From: JAVBPA01 sp031549925
Lineage (GTDB): Bacteria > Bacillota > Clostridia > Oscillospirales > CAG-272
NCBI GenBank assembly: GCA_031549925.1
Contig: JAVBPA010000001.1
Span: 1-64,000 of the forward strand
Direction of reading: 5' to 3'
Length of the DNA stretch: 64,000 nt
The first letter of the stretch is position 1. Each line of letters starts with the position of its first letter. Both the position numbers and the translations under genes were made by a program. The notes beneath the pieces are model-generated. The model saw only the letters and a program-made list of their open reading frames with translations. It was not told where the DNA came from and ran no database searches. Shown here piece by piece: positions 1 to 8,315 of the stretch.

Positions 1-1
1 C

Positions 2-169
2 GATACAAAGCTGAACGAAATAGGCGTTACCTCGCTTGCTTTTATATCTATCATAATCGGAATAGAGGACAAGTTCAATATAGAATTCCCCCAGGAATTT
101 TTAATAATGGATTATGCCGGAACAATTGCACAGCTTTGCGAGATAACCGGGGAAGAGCTTGGGAGTTAA
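2..169 (+). CDS. Acyl carrier protein, C-terminal part (partial)
   Basis: The frame is open from the window edge to a TAA at 167-169 and encodes the last 55 residues of an acyl carrier protein. The stretch GVTSLAFISIIIGIEDKFNI matches the helix around the phosphopantetheine-bearing serine; the Ser is residue 11 of the fragment, and the usual Asp before it is Thr here. ACPs carry acyl or amino-acyl groups as thioesters in the cytosol. With the second ACP at 1543 and the acyl ligase at 1794 it suggests a small thiotemplate pathway with two carriers. The 5' end lies outside the window, so its own operon start is unknown. Confidence 0.85.
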   Translation, partial: DTKLNEIGVTSLAFISIIIGIEDKFNIEFPQEFLIMDYAGTIAQLCEITGEELGS

Positions 170-198
170 TGTTTTTATATAAATATTAATTATGGAAA

Positions 199-279
199 AT
201 GAAAGAAGTTGATGAAAGTGAAATTCGGGAAAAATATTGTTGCATATCCGTGAACCGAGCATTTTACGATACCGGCTAA
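199..279 (+). CDS. Tiny ORF, 26 residues, VDxSEI family member A
   Basis: ATG at 199, TAA at 277-279. The peptide begins MKEVDESEIREKYCC and ends in FYDTG. Its first nine residues nearly match the tiny ORF at 1393 (MKSVDDSEI); two of the DNA differences are third-position changes (one silent AGT/AGC, one GAA/GAC), which favours selection on the peptide rather than a DNA repeat. The ribosome site is weak (GGA a few bases upstream). It sits between an ACP and the first secreted peptide gene. It may be a leader peptide, a small modified peptide or a remnant; no function can be assigned. Confidence 0.35.
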   Translation: MKEVDESEIREKYCCISVNRAFYDTG

Positions 280-348
280 AAATGCGGTTTCTGTTAGAAT
301 TAAAAGGGATTGAAAAACAAAAAATTAATAATTAGGAGAATTATTAAA

Positions 349-810
349 ATGAAAAACAAAAAAATAATTACATTGTTATGTATTGTCCTAAACCTGCTTA
401 TTATATTACAGGGTGGATTTCATTCGGTCGCTTTCGGCGGATCAGATGTTTTAAGGATTATCGTTGACGAAAACGAAATCACCGATGCCGATTATTCTGC
501 GATTATAACTACGGAATTTGAAGAATCGGTAATAGAAGAACTTCAGCCAATGGCAGCGACTGGAAACTGTTATTCCCAAGCACCATTAAGTGGAACACCC
601 GGAACTACTTATATTCAATATGATCAGGCTACCGGATTAATTAGATCTATTACAACTTATGGTGATAATAATTTAGTAGCAACAAGAACAGATTTTATGC
701 ACGCCCATTATATAGAAGGAATTGGATATGTCCAACCACATACACATCATTATTCATATAATTCGTCAAATCAACCAAATGGCAATTATGAAACTCCATA
801 TACACCATAA
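349..810 (+). CDS. Secreted small protein / candidate precursor peptide 1 (His/Tyr-rich tail)
   Basis: 153 residues from ATG 349, preceded by AGGAG at 333-337; a TTG 13 codons upstream is in frame but has no ribosome site. Residues 1-27 form a signal-peptide-like segment (KNKK, a Leu/Ile core, then HSVAFGG). An acidic stretch rich in Asp/Glu ends in EELQPMAATGNC. The tail has one Cys and is rich in His, Tyr, Asn and Thr (HAHY, HTHHYSY, NYETPYTP). The N-terminus matches the peptide at 8316 (K-K-I, LC, LN, Q-G, F-G and the EEL/MAA site), while the tails are unrelated. Leader conservation with tail divergence is what a precursor family would show. Neighbouring carrier, ligase and exporter genes suggest it is a substrate or product; this is inferred. 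Confidence 0.6.
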   Translation: MKNKKIITLLCIVLNLLIILQGGFHSVAFGGSDVLRIIVDENEITDADYSAIITTEFEESVIEELQPMAATGNCYSQAPLSGTPGTTYIQYDQATGLIRSITTYGDNNLVATRTDFMHAHYIEGIGYVQPHTHHYSYNSSNQPNGNYETPYTP

Positions 811-839
811 ATTATAAATAATATTTTTTAGGAGTCTTT

Positions 840-1349
840 ATGAGTATAGGAATAGCGGGTAATATATATCATAAATTCAACAACTATTTAAAAATAGAGG
901 ATTTTTCTTTTAATATTCAAAAAATTGCAAACTATAACAAAATAGGAATAAATTTAAACGGAAATATTTCAGCTAATATAAGAACAATATTAAATTTCAA
1001 AACAAAAAACTGTATCTTTTTTGAATTAACTGATTCCCCTCTGACATTTAATGCGGATATTTTATTCGGTTTGGACAGTATTGAGCATTATAATTTTAAT
1101 GAAAAAGTCAGCAGGGATGAAAGCTTGAAAACAAGAATGGACAGAGTTCAAAATTTTTTGGAAGGAATATTGGCTAATAAAAATGTTCTTTATATTAATC
1201 TGTATATAAACTGTTTAATTGTAGACCAATCCGATATTCCGGATATAAAAATTATAAAAGTAACGGATTTTTGCACAACAATAGTTGAAATCTGCAATAT
1301 AATGTATATTGTTGAAATTCCCGCTGTCAATTTATCTATATCTTTATGA
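840..1349 (+). CDS. Unrecognised 169-residue protein next to precursor 1
   Basis: ATG at 840 with AGGAG at 830-834 and a 29-base gap from the peptide gene, so the two are probably co-transcribed. There is no signal peptide or membrane segment. The sequence is rich in Asn, Ile and Phe, with alternating hydrophobic strands and a final strand-rich segment, and I see no catalytic motif. It occupies the same slot after precursor 1 that the unrelated protein at 8794 occupies after precursor 2. An immunity, chaperone or recognition role is possible but is only inferred from position. Confidence 0.6.
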   Translation: MSIGIAGNIYHKFNNYLKIEDFSFNIQKIANYNKIGINLNGNISANIRTILNFKTKNCIFFELTDSPLTFNADILFGLDSIEHYNFNEKVSRDESLKTRMDRVQNFLEGILANKNVLYINLYINCLIVDQSDIPDIKIIKVTDFCTTIVEICNIMYIVEIPAVNLSISL

Positions 1350-1392
1350 TTTATTATAATTAATAATTTTAATATACCTATTTATTAAAATT

Positions 1393-1458
1393 ATGAAAAG
1401 CGTTGATGACAGCGAAATTAAAAATCCATATAACATGCATATTATAATTTCGAACTAA
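1393..1458 (+). CDS. Tiny ORF, 21 residues, VDxSEI family member B
   Basis: ATG 1393 to TAA 1456-1458, starting MKSVDDSEIKNPYN. It nearly matches the tiny ORF at 199 over nine residues. No clear ribosome site is visible upstream. It lies in the gap before the second ACP and just ahead of another tiny ORF at 1470. It could be expressed poorly or be a relic; the match to 199 is the main reason to list it. Confidence 0.3.
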   Translation: MKSVDDSEIKNPYNMHIIISN

Positions 1459-1469
1459 AGGAACGTAAA

Positions 1470-1553
1470 ATGGGAAACAATTTATTTAAGTACAGAGTTG
1501 AAATAACATTAAACACCGAAAAAAACCGAGGATTTTATACACATGATATATGA
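1470..1553 (+). CDS. Tiny ORF overlapping the ACP start, 27 residues
   Basis: ATG 1470 follows AAAGGAACGTAAA, a good ribosome site. The stop TGA at 1551-1553 lies inside the following ACP gene, whose ATG is at 1543. The peptide begins MGNNLFKYRVEITLN and ends FYTHDI. The same AAAGGAACGTAAAA string recurs near 10006-10019. The overlap suggests translational coupling to the ACP; an upstream leader ORF is the most modest reading. Confidence 0.4.
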   Translation: MGNNLFKYRVEITLNTEKNRGFYTHDI

Positions 1554-1797
1554 AACTGTCATAACGGCGATAGCCGAGCTTGCTGTTATCAGCGAGGACG
1601 AGCTTAACGTGGACGAACTGCTCTCCGACATAGGAATAGATTCGCTCAGGACTGTCGAGTTGATAATAGCGTTGGAGGATAATTTTAATATATTTTTTGA
1701 TGAGTCTGATCTTGATCCTTCGCAGCTTAAAACAGTGGGCGGTATTGTCGCGCTGACAGAAAAATATGTTCGAAATTCCAGGGAGGAAAATATATGA
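1543..1797 (+). CDS. Acyl carrier protein
   Basis: 84 residues, the normal ACP length. The motif GIDSLRTVELIIALEDNFNI carries the serine that receives 4'-phosphopantetheine. The start is ATG 1543 with GAGG upstream (1528-1531). The stop TGA overlaps the ATG of the ligase at 1794 (ATGA), so the pair is translationally coupled and the ligase very probably loads this carrier. Activation would need a phosphopantetheinyl transferase; one of Sfp type is at 15720. Residues beyond the DSL helix are acidic, as usual. Confidence 0.9.
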   Translation: MIYETVITAIAELAVISEDELNVDELLSDIGIDSLRTVELIIALEDNFNIFFDESDLDPSQLKTVGGIVALTEKYVRNSREENI

Positions 1798-3227
1798 TGC
1801 GGGCTTTTATATCCGGCTGCCTCAATAACAGCCGGACGGTTTTATGGTCGGATGATTATGAGACCCTGAGTTCAAAAGAAATCAAGGAACGCGTTTATTT
1901 TGCATGCGGTGATTTGATACAAATATCAGGCGGAAGAAAAATAAAAGCCTCCGTCCTTTGCAAACGAGAGCTTAACGCCGCGCTGGCGTTGCTGTCTTGT
2001 TGGTGTGCCGGAATTGTGCCTGTGCCGATGTCGGATAATTACGGCTCCCGCCATTGCGACGGCATTATAGACTTGACCGAACCGGACTTGTTGATTACCG
2101 ACGAAATAAATTACGTGAGATACAACATTTCAGTTTATGATATTGTTAATAAAACTTCGGTCAATATAAAATCGGTTTACACCGAGGATCCCGCTCTTTC
2201 CGAAGCGGCGGCGATAATGTGCACCTCCGGAACTACCGGAGTTCCCAAAGGTGCGATCATAACGGAATCAGGTTTAACCGGCAATGCGTCTGCAATATCC
2301 GAATACTTCAGCGTAAAAGCCGGAGAAAACATATTGATAGCGCGTCCGCTTTACCACTGCGCCGTTTTGACCGGTGAATTTCTGCTGTCGCTGTATAAAG
2401 GACTTAATATCCGCTTTTTCAATGAATCTTATAATCCCGTTTCGGTTCTTAATAAAATCGGGAACTGCGAAATTGATATAATGTGCGCCACTCCCACGCT
2501 TTTCACTCATTTATCCGCTTTTATAAAGCGGAGCGGACGCGGTACAGCGTTGAAAACCATTGCGCTGAGCGGCGAATGTACCGGAACCGAAAACGCGCGC
2601 GCGATAAGAGAAGCTTTTCCAGATACCGATATATATAATGTATACGGACTGACGGAAGCATCGCCTAGAGTAAGCTGGCTTTCACCCGATTTATATGATC
2701 TTTATCCCGGTTCGGTCGGGATACCTCTCAGAGGCGTTTCGATAAAAATAACGGACGTTTCGGATACCGGCCGTGAGCTGCCCCGATGTGAGGAAGGACT
2801 GGTTATGATTAAGACTCCGTATCTTATGGGGGGGTATTACAGGAACATAACCCAAAATGAAAAAATATTATCCGACGGATGGTTTAACACAGGGGACATA
2901 GGTTTTATTGACAATAATAATTTATTGTACATTTTATCAAGAGCGGACGATATGATTATCAGGGCAGGAATGAATATCTACCCTCTTGAAATAGAAAACG
3001 CGGTTTTGCAAACCGGAATAATTACCGGAGCAGTCGTTTACCGGATAAGAGGGAAATCGGGCGAAAGTATCGGAATAAACGTAACGGTTAACCAACCGGT
3101 TAAACAAAAGGATTTGATAAAAATCATTTCCGAAATACTTCCTCCATACCAAATGCCCTCCGAACTGAACATTGTGGATAAAATCGATAAAAACGCATCA
3201 GGCAAAACAATACGCCCGAACAAATAA
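1794..3227 (+). CDS. AMP-forming acyl (or aminoacyl) ligase, ANL superfamily
   Basis: 477 residues. The core motifs are in order: phosphate loop TSGTTGVPKGA near residue 143, A5 NVYGLTEASP near 285, A7 WFNTGDIG near 365, and the final NASGKTIR with the catalytic Lys of the C-terminal lid. The family activates a carboxylic acid as an adenylate and transfers it to a thiol. As a stand-alone enzyme overlapping an ACP gene by four bases, its likely job is loading that ACP. The substrate (fatty, aromatic or amino acid) cannot be read with confidence. Its G/C-richer codon use matches the following transporter genes and differs from the flanks. Confidence 0.88.
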   Translation: MMRAFISGCLNNSRTVLWSDDYETLSSKEIKERVYFACGDLIQISGGRKIKASVLCKRELNAALALLSCWCAGIVPVPMSDNYGSRHCDGIIDLTEPDLLITDEINYVRYNISVYDIVNKTSVNIKSVYTEDPALSEAAAIMCTSGTTGVPKGAIITESGLTGNASAISEYFSVKAGENILIARPLYHCAVLTGEFLLSLYKGLNIRFFNESYNPVSVLNKIGNCEIDIMCATPTLFTHLSAFIKRSGRGTALKTIALSGECTGTENARAIREAFPDTDIYNVYGLTEASPRVSWLSPDLYDLYPGSVGIPLRGVSIKITDVSDTGRELPRCEEGLVMIKTPYLMGGYYRNITQNEKILSDGWFNTGDIGFIDNNNLLYILSRADDMIIRAGMNIYPLEIENAVLQTGIITGAVVYRIRGKSGESIGINVTVNQPVKQKDLIKIISEILPPYQMPSELNIVDKIDKNASGKTIRPNK

Positions 3228-3255
3228 ATTATAAAGAAACGGATTTTTTGATATT

Positions 3256-4122
3256 ATGATAAAACAAAATTTTGACAGCACACTTCTCAACGGTATATTG
3301 GGACTTTCATGTATCGAAAATTATATTTTATACGCTTTAGCGGAACATGGGTATAATTATACGTTTTTGTACGGTAAAAGCTATGTTCCGTTTAATACTG
3401 TTGCGTTTGACTTTTTGTATAAAAATGCCGCTTATGCATCCTATGATTCGATCGAACGACTTCAGAAAAGCGTAAAAGATATGGGCGTTATAATATCGGA
3501 ATATAATTTTGCTCCCGAATCAATACCGGATACGGACAGCAGCGAATATCTAGCCGTTTCTGTCAGCAGCGATTACATAACGCAAAAATACGGTTCGAAA
3601 TTATGGCGTGACGATCACTTTATTTTACTAAAGGGTTCTGGTGAAAACGAATATTTTTATTTGAACGATATTCCGAGAGACTGCGGAACGATAAAAAAGG
3701 ACATTGTAAAAAGTATTTACACCGGCACATATTTCAGATATTCAATAATTTCACCGGAAAAGGACGGGCACGAATATATTTTTACCGATATAGCCGAAAA
3801 AATAAAAAACGAAAATAGGCTAACAGATGATCTTCCGGATATTTTAAACGCGGAAATACTGCGCGATATTATCGGGATACTAAAAATTTCCCGCAAAAGG
3901 ATATATGAATATTGCTCAAACAAGCTCGATGTTTCTTTTATGAACGAATATCTCCGGTATCTTGAAAAAACCTACAATTCGGTTGAATATATGCGAGTAA
4001 GAAACGAAAAACGAACTGTCGCGGAAAACAGATTTTTTGACAGACTCAAAGATATTTTTTACGCAGTCCGGGATAATGACCGCGCCGCGGCGGATTCCCT
4101 GCTTAAAATATTGCAAATATAA
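3256..4122 (+). CDS. Candidate BtrH-like cysteine acyltransferase
   Basis: 288 residues. The N-terminal half has Cys19 in GLSCIENYILYALAEHGYNY, His121 in WRDDHFILLKG and Asn137/Asp138 in YLNDIPR, the order of a papain-like triad. This layout recalls the BtrH N-terminal family, whose founding member moves an acyl group from an ACP onto an acceptor in butirosin synthesis. The C-terminal half is helical and charged. Placed after the ACP and ligase and before the exporters, it is the best candidate for the transfer step, perhaps onto a peptide. The family call rests on spacing and context; a C39-like protease without an exporter domain is the alternative. Confidence 0.45.
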   Translation: MIKQNFDSTLLNGILGLSCIENYILYALAEHGYNYTFLYGKSYVPFNTVAFDFLYKNAAYASYDSIERLQKSVKDMGVIISEYNFAPESIPDTDSSEYLAVSVSSDYITQKYGSKLWRDDHFILLKGSGENEYFYLNDIPRDCGTIKKDIVKSIYTGTYFRYSIISPEKDGHEYIFTDIAEKIKNENRLTDDLPDILNAEILRDIIGILKISRKRIYEYCSNKLDVSFMNEYLRYLEKTYNSVEYMRVRNEKRTVAENRFFDRLKDIFYAVRDNDRAAADSLLKILQI

Positions 4123-4149
4123 ATAAACAAGAAATGCGGAGGTGATATT

Positions 4150-4560
4150 TTGGAACGTTTTTCGAAGTTTTATATTAAATATATAGTTAAATCAAGCGTA
4201 GTTTTTTATACTGTGATAGCGGTTTTCATATTTGTTTTTATATTTATTTCACTCACCATAAAGGTCGACCGGGTAACGATGTATCCCGCCAGTTTTTCAA
4301 ATGACAGGGTCATCATAAACGATATCTTGAAAACACCGGTCGATCATATTTATATGTACAAAACGCAAAACGAGAAAGTGTACTTCCTTCCGGCTTTCGG
4401 TATGGAAGAGATTGAGCAGTATACGGTAATTTATATAAATACCGAGGGAAACGATGATATACACACGATTTCGGGAATAGTGAGCGTCGATATTGTAACC
4501 GATAAATATTCCCTTCTTGAACTGATATTTATAAAGGCCGGTCAAAAAGATGTCGAATAA
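4150..4560 (+). CDS. Single-TM mini membrane-fusion-like protein
   Basis: 136 residues from TTG 4150, supported by GCGGAGGTGATATT just upstream. Residues ~13-37 form one membrane helix; the rest (~100 residues) is strand-rich and should lie outside the cell. It overlaps the ABC transporter at 4550 by 11 bases. The layout resembles a cut-down HlyD-type adaptor (TM anchor plus a small beta domain) lacking the coiled-coil hairpin, so it may be an accessory to the exporters. No family motif is certain. Confidence 0.5.
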   Translation: MERFSKFYIKYIVKSSVVFYTVIAVFIFVFIFISLTIKVDRVTMYPASFSNDRVIINDILKTPVDHIYMYKTQNEKVYFLPAFGMEEIEQYTVIYINTEGNDDIHTISGIVSVDIVTDKYSLLELIFIKAGQKDVE

Positions 4561-6283
4561 AAAACTTTCATATTTTTCAACTATTAAATTCCTCTCAAAA
4601 TACATATTAAAATACAAGCGGAATTTTATTATGTTTTATACCGGATGGTTTGCGGACACGCTTCTGACTATCATAATACCGGTTCTTTTTAGTATTATGA
4701 TAAATGAAATTGTTTATTACCAGAACATTTCCTTGTTCCTAAAAATAAGCGGCGTTTTCGCATTTATGCTGGTGTTTTCCTGTCTGATTTATTTTTTAAT
4801 TTACGCCCAACATCATTATCTGAACAGTATGTATGTGTTTGATATAAAAATGGATATATACGATCATTTTTTACGCGGAAATCCTCTTTATTTAAACTCT
4901 GTTTCAAGCGGTGATATTATAACAAATATACAGCTATATTCATCGGAATGCATGGCTTTTATAATAAGGAATGTAATCCATACCTCAAATCACATTATAA
5001 CAGTCATCGCCGTTGTTATTTATTTGATGATTTTAAATTATAAAATTGGACTGCTTATTATAATAGCGGCTCCCCTGTCCGTCGCTATAAGCATAATATT
5101 CGGCGCGAAAATAAGAAAAAACAACGAAATATACAGGGAGCATTACGGAAGTTATATCGGCTGGCTTTATGAAATGCTTTCATCCCTGCGCGATATACGC
5201 ATGATAAGCGCTCAGAAAAAGGTCAACAGATTATTTACGGAAAGTCACAGGAAACTTTTTAAATACAGTATAAAAAGCATTTATTCGGAATTGACAGCGC
5301 AGAATATAATCGATTTCGTTAATTTGTGTATACAACTCGCTATTTTTGCCCTGATAGGGTTTGAGGCTGTCAGCAATAACATAACTGTTGGTACATTTAC
5401 GGTGCTGATGACTTTTTACAGTATGCTCGTTGGCAAAATAAAAATATTAAGCGAAAGTTATCTCAACGCTCAGCACAGAATTTCCTGCGTTCAGCGAATA
5501 TATGATTTTCTGGCTTCACCTGCCGAGGGTAACGGACGTAATAAAAAGCTGTCGGTTACGGAAGGAAATATAAAAATAAACAGCCTTTCGTTCGGTTACG
5601 GCGGCGGAAATGATGTGCTGAAAAATTTTAACCTGACAATAAAGGGCGGAGAACGTATCGCGGTGGCCGGGAAAAGCGGTTGCGGAAAAACCACGCTTGC
5701 TTATCTGATGACTGGTTTTTATGAACCCGGCGGGGGTTATATTGAAATCGACGGTCAAAATTTGGCGGAGTGCACGCTGCGGTCTGTACGCGACAATATA
5801 GGAATAGTGCAGCAGGATATTACAATATTCGACGGTACTATAAAAGAAAATATTTTTATCGGAAACACAAAAGCAAGTCAGGACGAAATTATTCTCGCCT
5901 GCAAAAACGCCGGTCTCTGGGATTTTATCAGCAGTCTCCCCTTGGGATTGGATACAGTGCTAGGCAAGGACGGAATCAACATATCCGGAGGTCAGAAACA
6001 GCGAATTTCCATAGCAAGGATTTATCTGAAAAACCCCCGGATCATTATTTTCGACGAGGCAACCTCCGCGCTGGACAGCGAAACCGAAAGCGAAATTTTC
6101 CGGGAATGGGAAACGGTTCTGCGGGGCAGGACTTCGGTCATTATAACCCACCGCTTCAGTACGCTTGCAATGTGCGACAGGGCCGCGCTTATGGAAAACG
6201 GCGTTATAACAGAGCTGGGTCAGGCTTGCGATATGGCGGAAAACAATAAAAAAATATCCGAGCTTTTTGTGCTCAATCAATAG
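4550..6283 (+). CDS. ABC exporter half-transporter A
   Basis: 577 residues with a six-helix membrane domain (about 1-310) and a C-terminal ATPase: Walker A GKSGCGKTT near 374, signature ISGGQKQR near 478, Walker B IIIFDEATSALD and H-loop ITHRFS. No C39 peptidase domain precedes the membrane part, so any leader cleavage must be done elsewhere. It overlaps the mini adaptor gene and is followed by a second half-transporter, so a heterodimer is likely. Cargo is probably the small secreted peptides or an acylated product of the carrier and ligase genes, inferred from context. Confidence 0.9.
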   Translation: MSNKKLSYFSTIKFLSKYILKYKRNFIMFYTGWFADTLLTIIIPVLFSIMINEIVYYQNISLFLKISGVFAFMLVFSCLIYFLIYAQHHYLNSMYVFDIKMDIYDHFLRGNPLYLNSVSSGDIITNIQLYSSECMAFIIRNVIHTSNHIITVIAVVIYLMILNYKIGLLIIIAAPLSVAISIIFGAKIRKNNEIYREHYGSYIGWLYEMLSSLRDIRMISAQKKVNRLFTESHRKLFKYSIKSIYSELTAQNIIDFVNLCIQLAIFALIGFEAVSNNITVGTFTVLMTFYSMLVGKIKILSESYLNAQHRISCVQRIYDFLASPAEGNGRNKKLSVTEGNIKINSLSFGYGGGNDVLKNFNLTIKGGERIAVAGKSGCGKTTLAYLMTGFYEPGGGYIEIDGQNLAECTLRSVRDNIGIVQQDITIFDGTIKENIFIGNTKASQDEIILACKNAGLWDFISSLPLGLDTVLGKDGINISGGQKQRISIARIYLKNPRIIIFDEATSALDSETESEIFREWETVLRGRTSVIITHRFSTLAMCDRAALMENGVITELGQACDMAENNKKISELFVLNQ

Positions 6284-6338
6284 CATTAATACATATAGTT
6301 CGCACCGTATCTTTATATTTTTTATCCGGAGAAATAAA

Positions 6339-8027
6339 ATGAAAGATAAAATTAAGTACAGGATAAGCATTATAGGAAGCCTTCTCAAATACGTAAACGG
6401 TTCGCAGTTGTTTTTGCTCCTGAATTTTGCGGCGGGCTTGATATTGTTGGCTGTTTCGTTTATTAATCCCGCTATATATAAAATTTTTATCGACGATGTA
6501 ATCCTCAGCCGCAGCTCCGCGGGGATATACGATGTTGTCATTTGTTATATGGTTGTGTTTCTCATAAAAACAGCGGTTTTATATATAAAAAAATACGCTT
6601 CAAACAAATTGTTTTACCGGGTTATTTTCCGGGTAAAGTTTAATATATGGAGAAGATATTTAAATATTCCCTTTCATGAATATGAAAACTTAAACATCGG
6701 CGATATAAAAATGAAGCTTGAAGACGATACTTCCAGAATTGAAATGTTTATGGAAAATCAAAGTATAAATTATTTCATCTCATACATAACACTTATTGTA
6801 AGCGCAGTAATCCTGTTTTTTATAAACTGGAAAATGGCGCTGTTTTCCATAGCGGTTATTCCCCTGACCTTTTACTTCGATCACGCTATAAGCAAAAAAG
6901 AAAAAATTCTAAATGAAAACAACCGCGAAAACGACCAGAACATGACAGGCTGGCTTCATTCTTCCATAAACGGATGGAGAGAAATAAAGGCGTTAAACCT
7001 GCAGCTTTACCATAAACGTAAATTTGTGGGGTATATCCGCAAATACGCGGTTTATTTCAGCAAATGGATTAACTACTGGGTTATTCGTTCGCTTATCATA
7101 CCGAAAATAAAAGATGATTTTATAATGAAGTTTTTTATATATTTTATCGGCGGCATACTTATAATGCGGGGAGATTTGAAAATTTCCGGTATGCTGCTTT
7201 TTATCATGTACTACAATATCCTCTGCTCTTCGATAAACTCCGTATCCTCCGCCGATGCGGAGCTTCAGGCGTCTTCCCCGTATATCGATAAATTTATCGG
7301 GGAACTGCGGGAGCTTACGCGGGAACGCAGCCTGACCGCGAAAAGAGACGAAGTTCCTGCGCTCGAAAGAATAGATTTCAGCAATGTGTGCTTTTCGTAT
7401 CCCGATAATGAAGTTCTTAAAAATATAAGTTTCACCTTTTTCAGGGGCGACAGGATAGCTCTGACCGGAAAGAGCGGGTGCGGAAAAACAACGCTGCTGA
7501 AGCTTATGACAGGAATGCTGATACCGTCGTCGGGAAGTATATGTTTTTCGGAAAAAGATATAAATGATTTCAGCATAAACGATTTACATAAAAAAATAGG
7601 TTTTATAATGCAGGAAAACAAACTTTTTAACACCACAGTACGGGATAACCTGCTTTATTCGTGTCCGGGAGCTTCTGACGGGGACATAGAGCAGGCCTGT
7701 CGAAGGGCTTACATATTTGATTTTATCGAAACTCTGCCGGATAAATTTGAAACCGTGATAGGAGAGGGCGGAGTAAAGCTTTCCGGAGGTCAGAAGCAGC
7801 GGCTCGCACTTGCCCGTCTGTTTTTGCGCGACGTCGATGTTTACATATTCGACGAAGCGACAAGCGCGGTCGATCCGTACAGCGAACAGTTCATAAACGA
7901 CGCCATACAGAATATCGGAAAGGGAAAAATTATAATAATATCGTCGCACAGAGATTCGTCGGTCAGGTACTGCAGCAGGGTTATAAATCTCGATTCCGGT
8001 CGGGTGGATTTAGCAGTACAGTCCTGA
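6339..8027 (+). CDS. ABC exporter half-transporter B
   Basis: 562 residues from ATG 6339, chosen because CCGGAGAAATAAA precedes it; the 24 in-frame codons upstream from 6267 lack a ribosome site and overlap the previous gene. It has six membrane helices, Walker A GKSGCGKTT near 377, signature LSGGQKQR near 481 and Walker B VYIFDEATSAVD. The H-loop region reads ISSHRDSS rather than the partner's ITHRFS. Both ATPases keep the Walker B glutamate, so neither site looks dead. It is the last gene of the G/C-richer core. Confidence 0.88.
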   Translation: MKDKIKYRISIIGSLLKYVNGSQLFLLLNFAAGLILLAVSFINPAIYKIFIDDVILSRSSAGIYDVVICYMVVFLIKTAVLYIKKYASNKLFYRVIFRVKFNIWRRYLNIPFHEYENLNIGDIKMKLEDDTSRIEMFMENQSINYFISYITLIVSAVILFFINWKMALFSIAVIPLTFYFDHAISKKEKILNENNRENDQNMTGWLHSSINGWREIKALNLQLYHKRKFVGYIRKYAVYFSKWINYWVIRSLIIPKIKDDFIMKFFIYFIGGILIMRGDLKISGMLLFIMYYNILCSSINSVSSADAELQASSPYIDKFIGELRELTRERSLTAKRDEVPALERIDFSNVCFSYPDNEVLKNISFTFFRGDRIALTGKSGCGKTTLLKLMTGMLIPSSGSICFSEKDINDFSINDLHKKIGFIMQENKLFNTTVRDNLLYSCPGASDGDIEQACRRAYIFDFIETLPDKFETVIGEGGVKLSGGQKQRLALARLFLRDVDVYIFDEATSAVDPYSEQFINDAIQNIGKGKIIIISSHRDSSVRYCSRVINLDSGRVDLAVQS

Positions 8028-8117
8028 TTTTCATCCTGATTATTTATATTATTTATACATTTTTCACCATCAGCATTATCGTTAAATAAGAATAATACAT
8101 AATATTGCTCAAATATG

Positions 8118-8146
8118 TTGACATTTTTTATCATGTGATGTATTAT
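8118..8146 (+). promoter_or_regulatory. SigA-type promoter for precursor 2
   Basis: TTGACA at 8118-8123, a 17-base spacer and TATTAT at 8141-8146. It lies ~170 bases before the second peptide gene, so that gene has its own promoter and a long leader. Two ACCGGT palindromes (8205-8210, 8224-8229) in the leader could form a small hairpin. Confidence 0.65.
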
Positions 8147-8315
8147 TATATTTAACAAGTAAAATAATACAATAAATACATTAATTATTATCGTCATATA
8201 TAATACCGGTGATAGCCGGGTGTACCGGTTTGTCATAGATTACTTTAATCGGGAGGAGGTGAAAAAGGCAGTGAAATTGCAAAACATGAAAATAAACAGG
8301 AAAGGAGGTAACAGA

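Noticed and set aside
5770..6249. Long + strand ORF inside ABC half-transporter A
   Set aside because: It is a frame shadow of the ATPase domain; its basic, Arg/Tyr-rich sequence has no start signal.
5960..6541. 193-codon minus-strand ORF across two ABC genes
   Set aside because: It lies antisense to conserved motifs of both genes, with no ribosome site.
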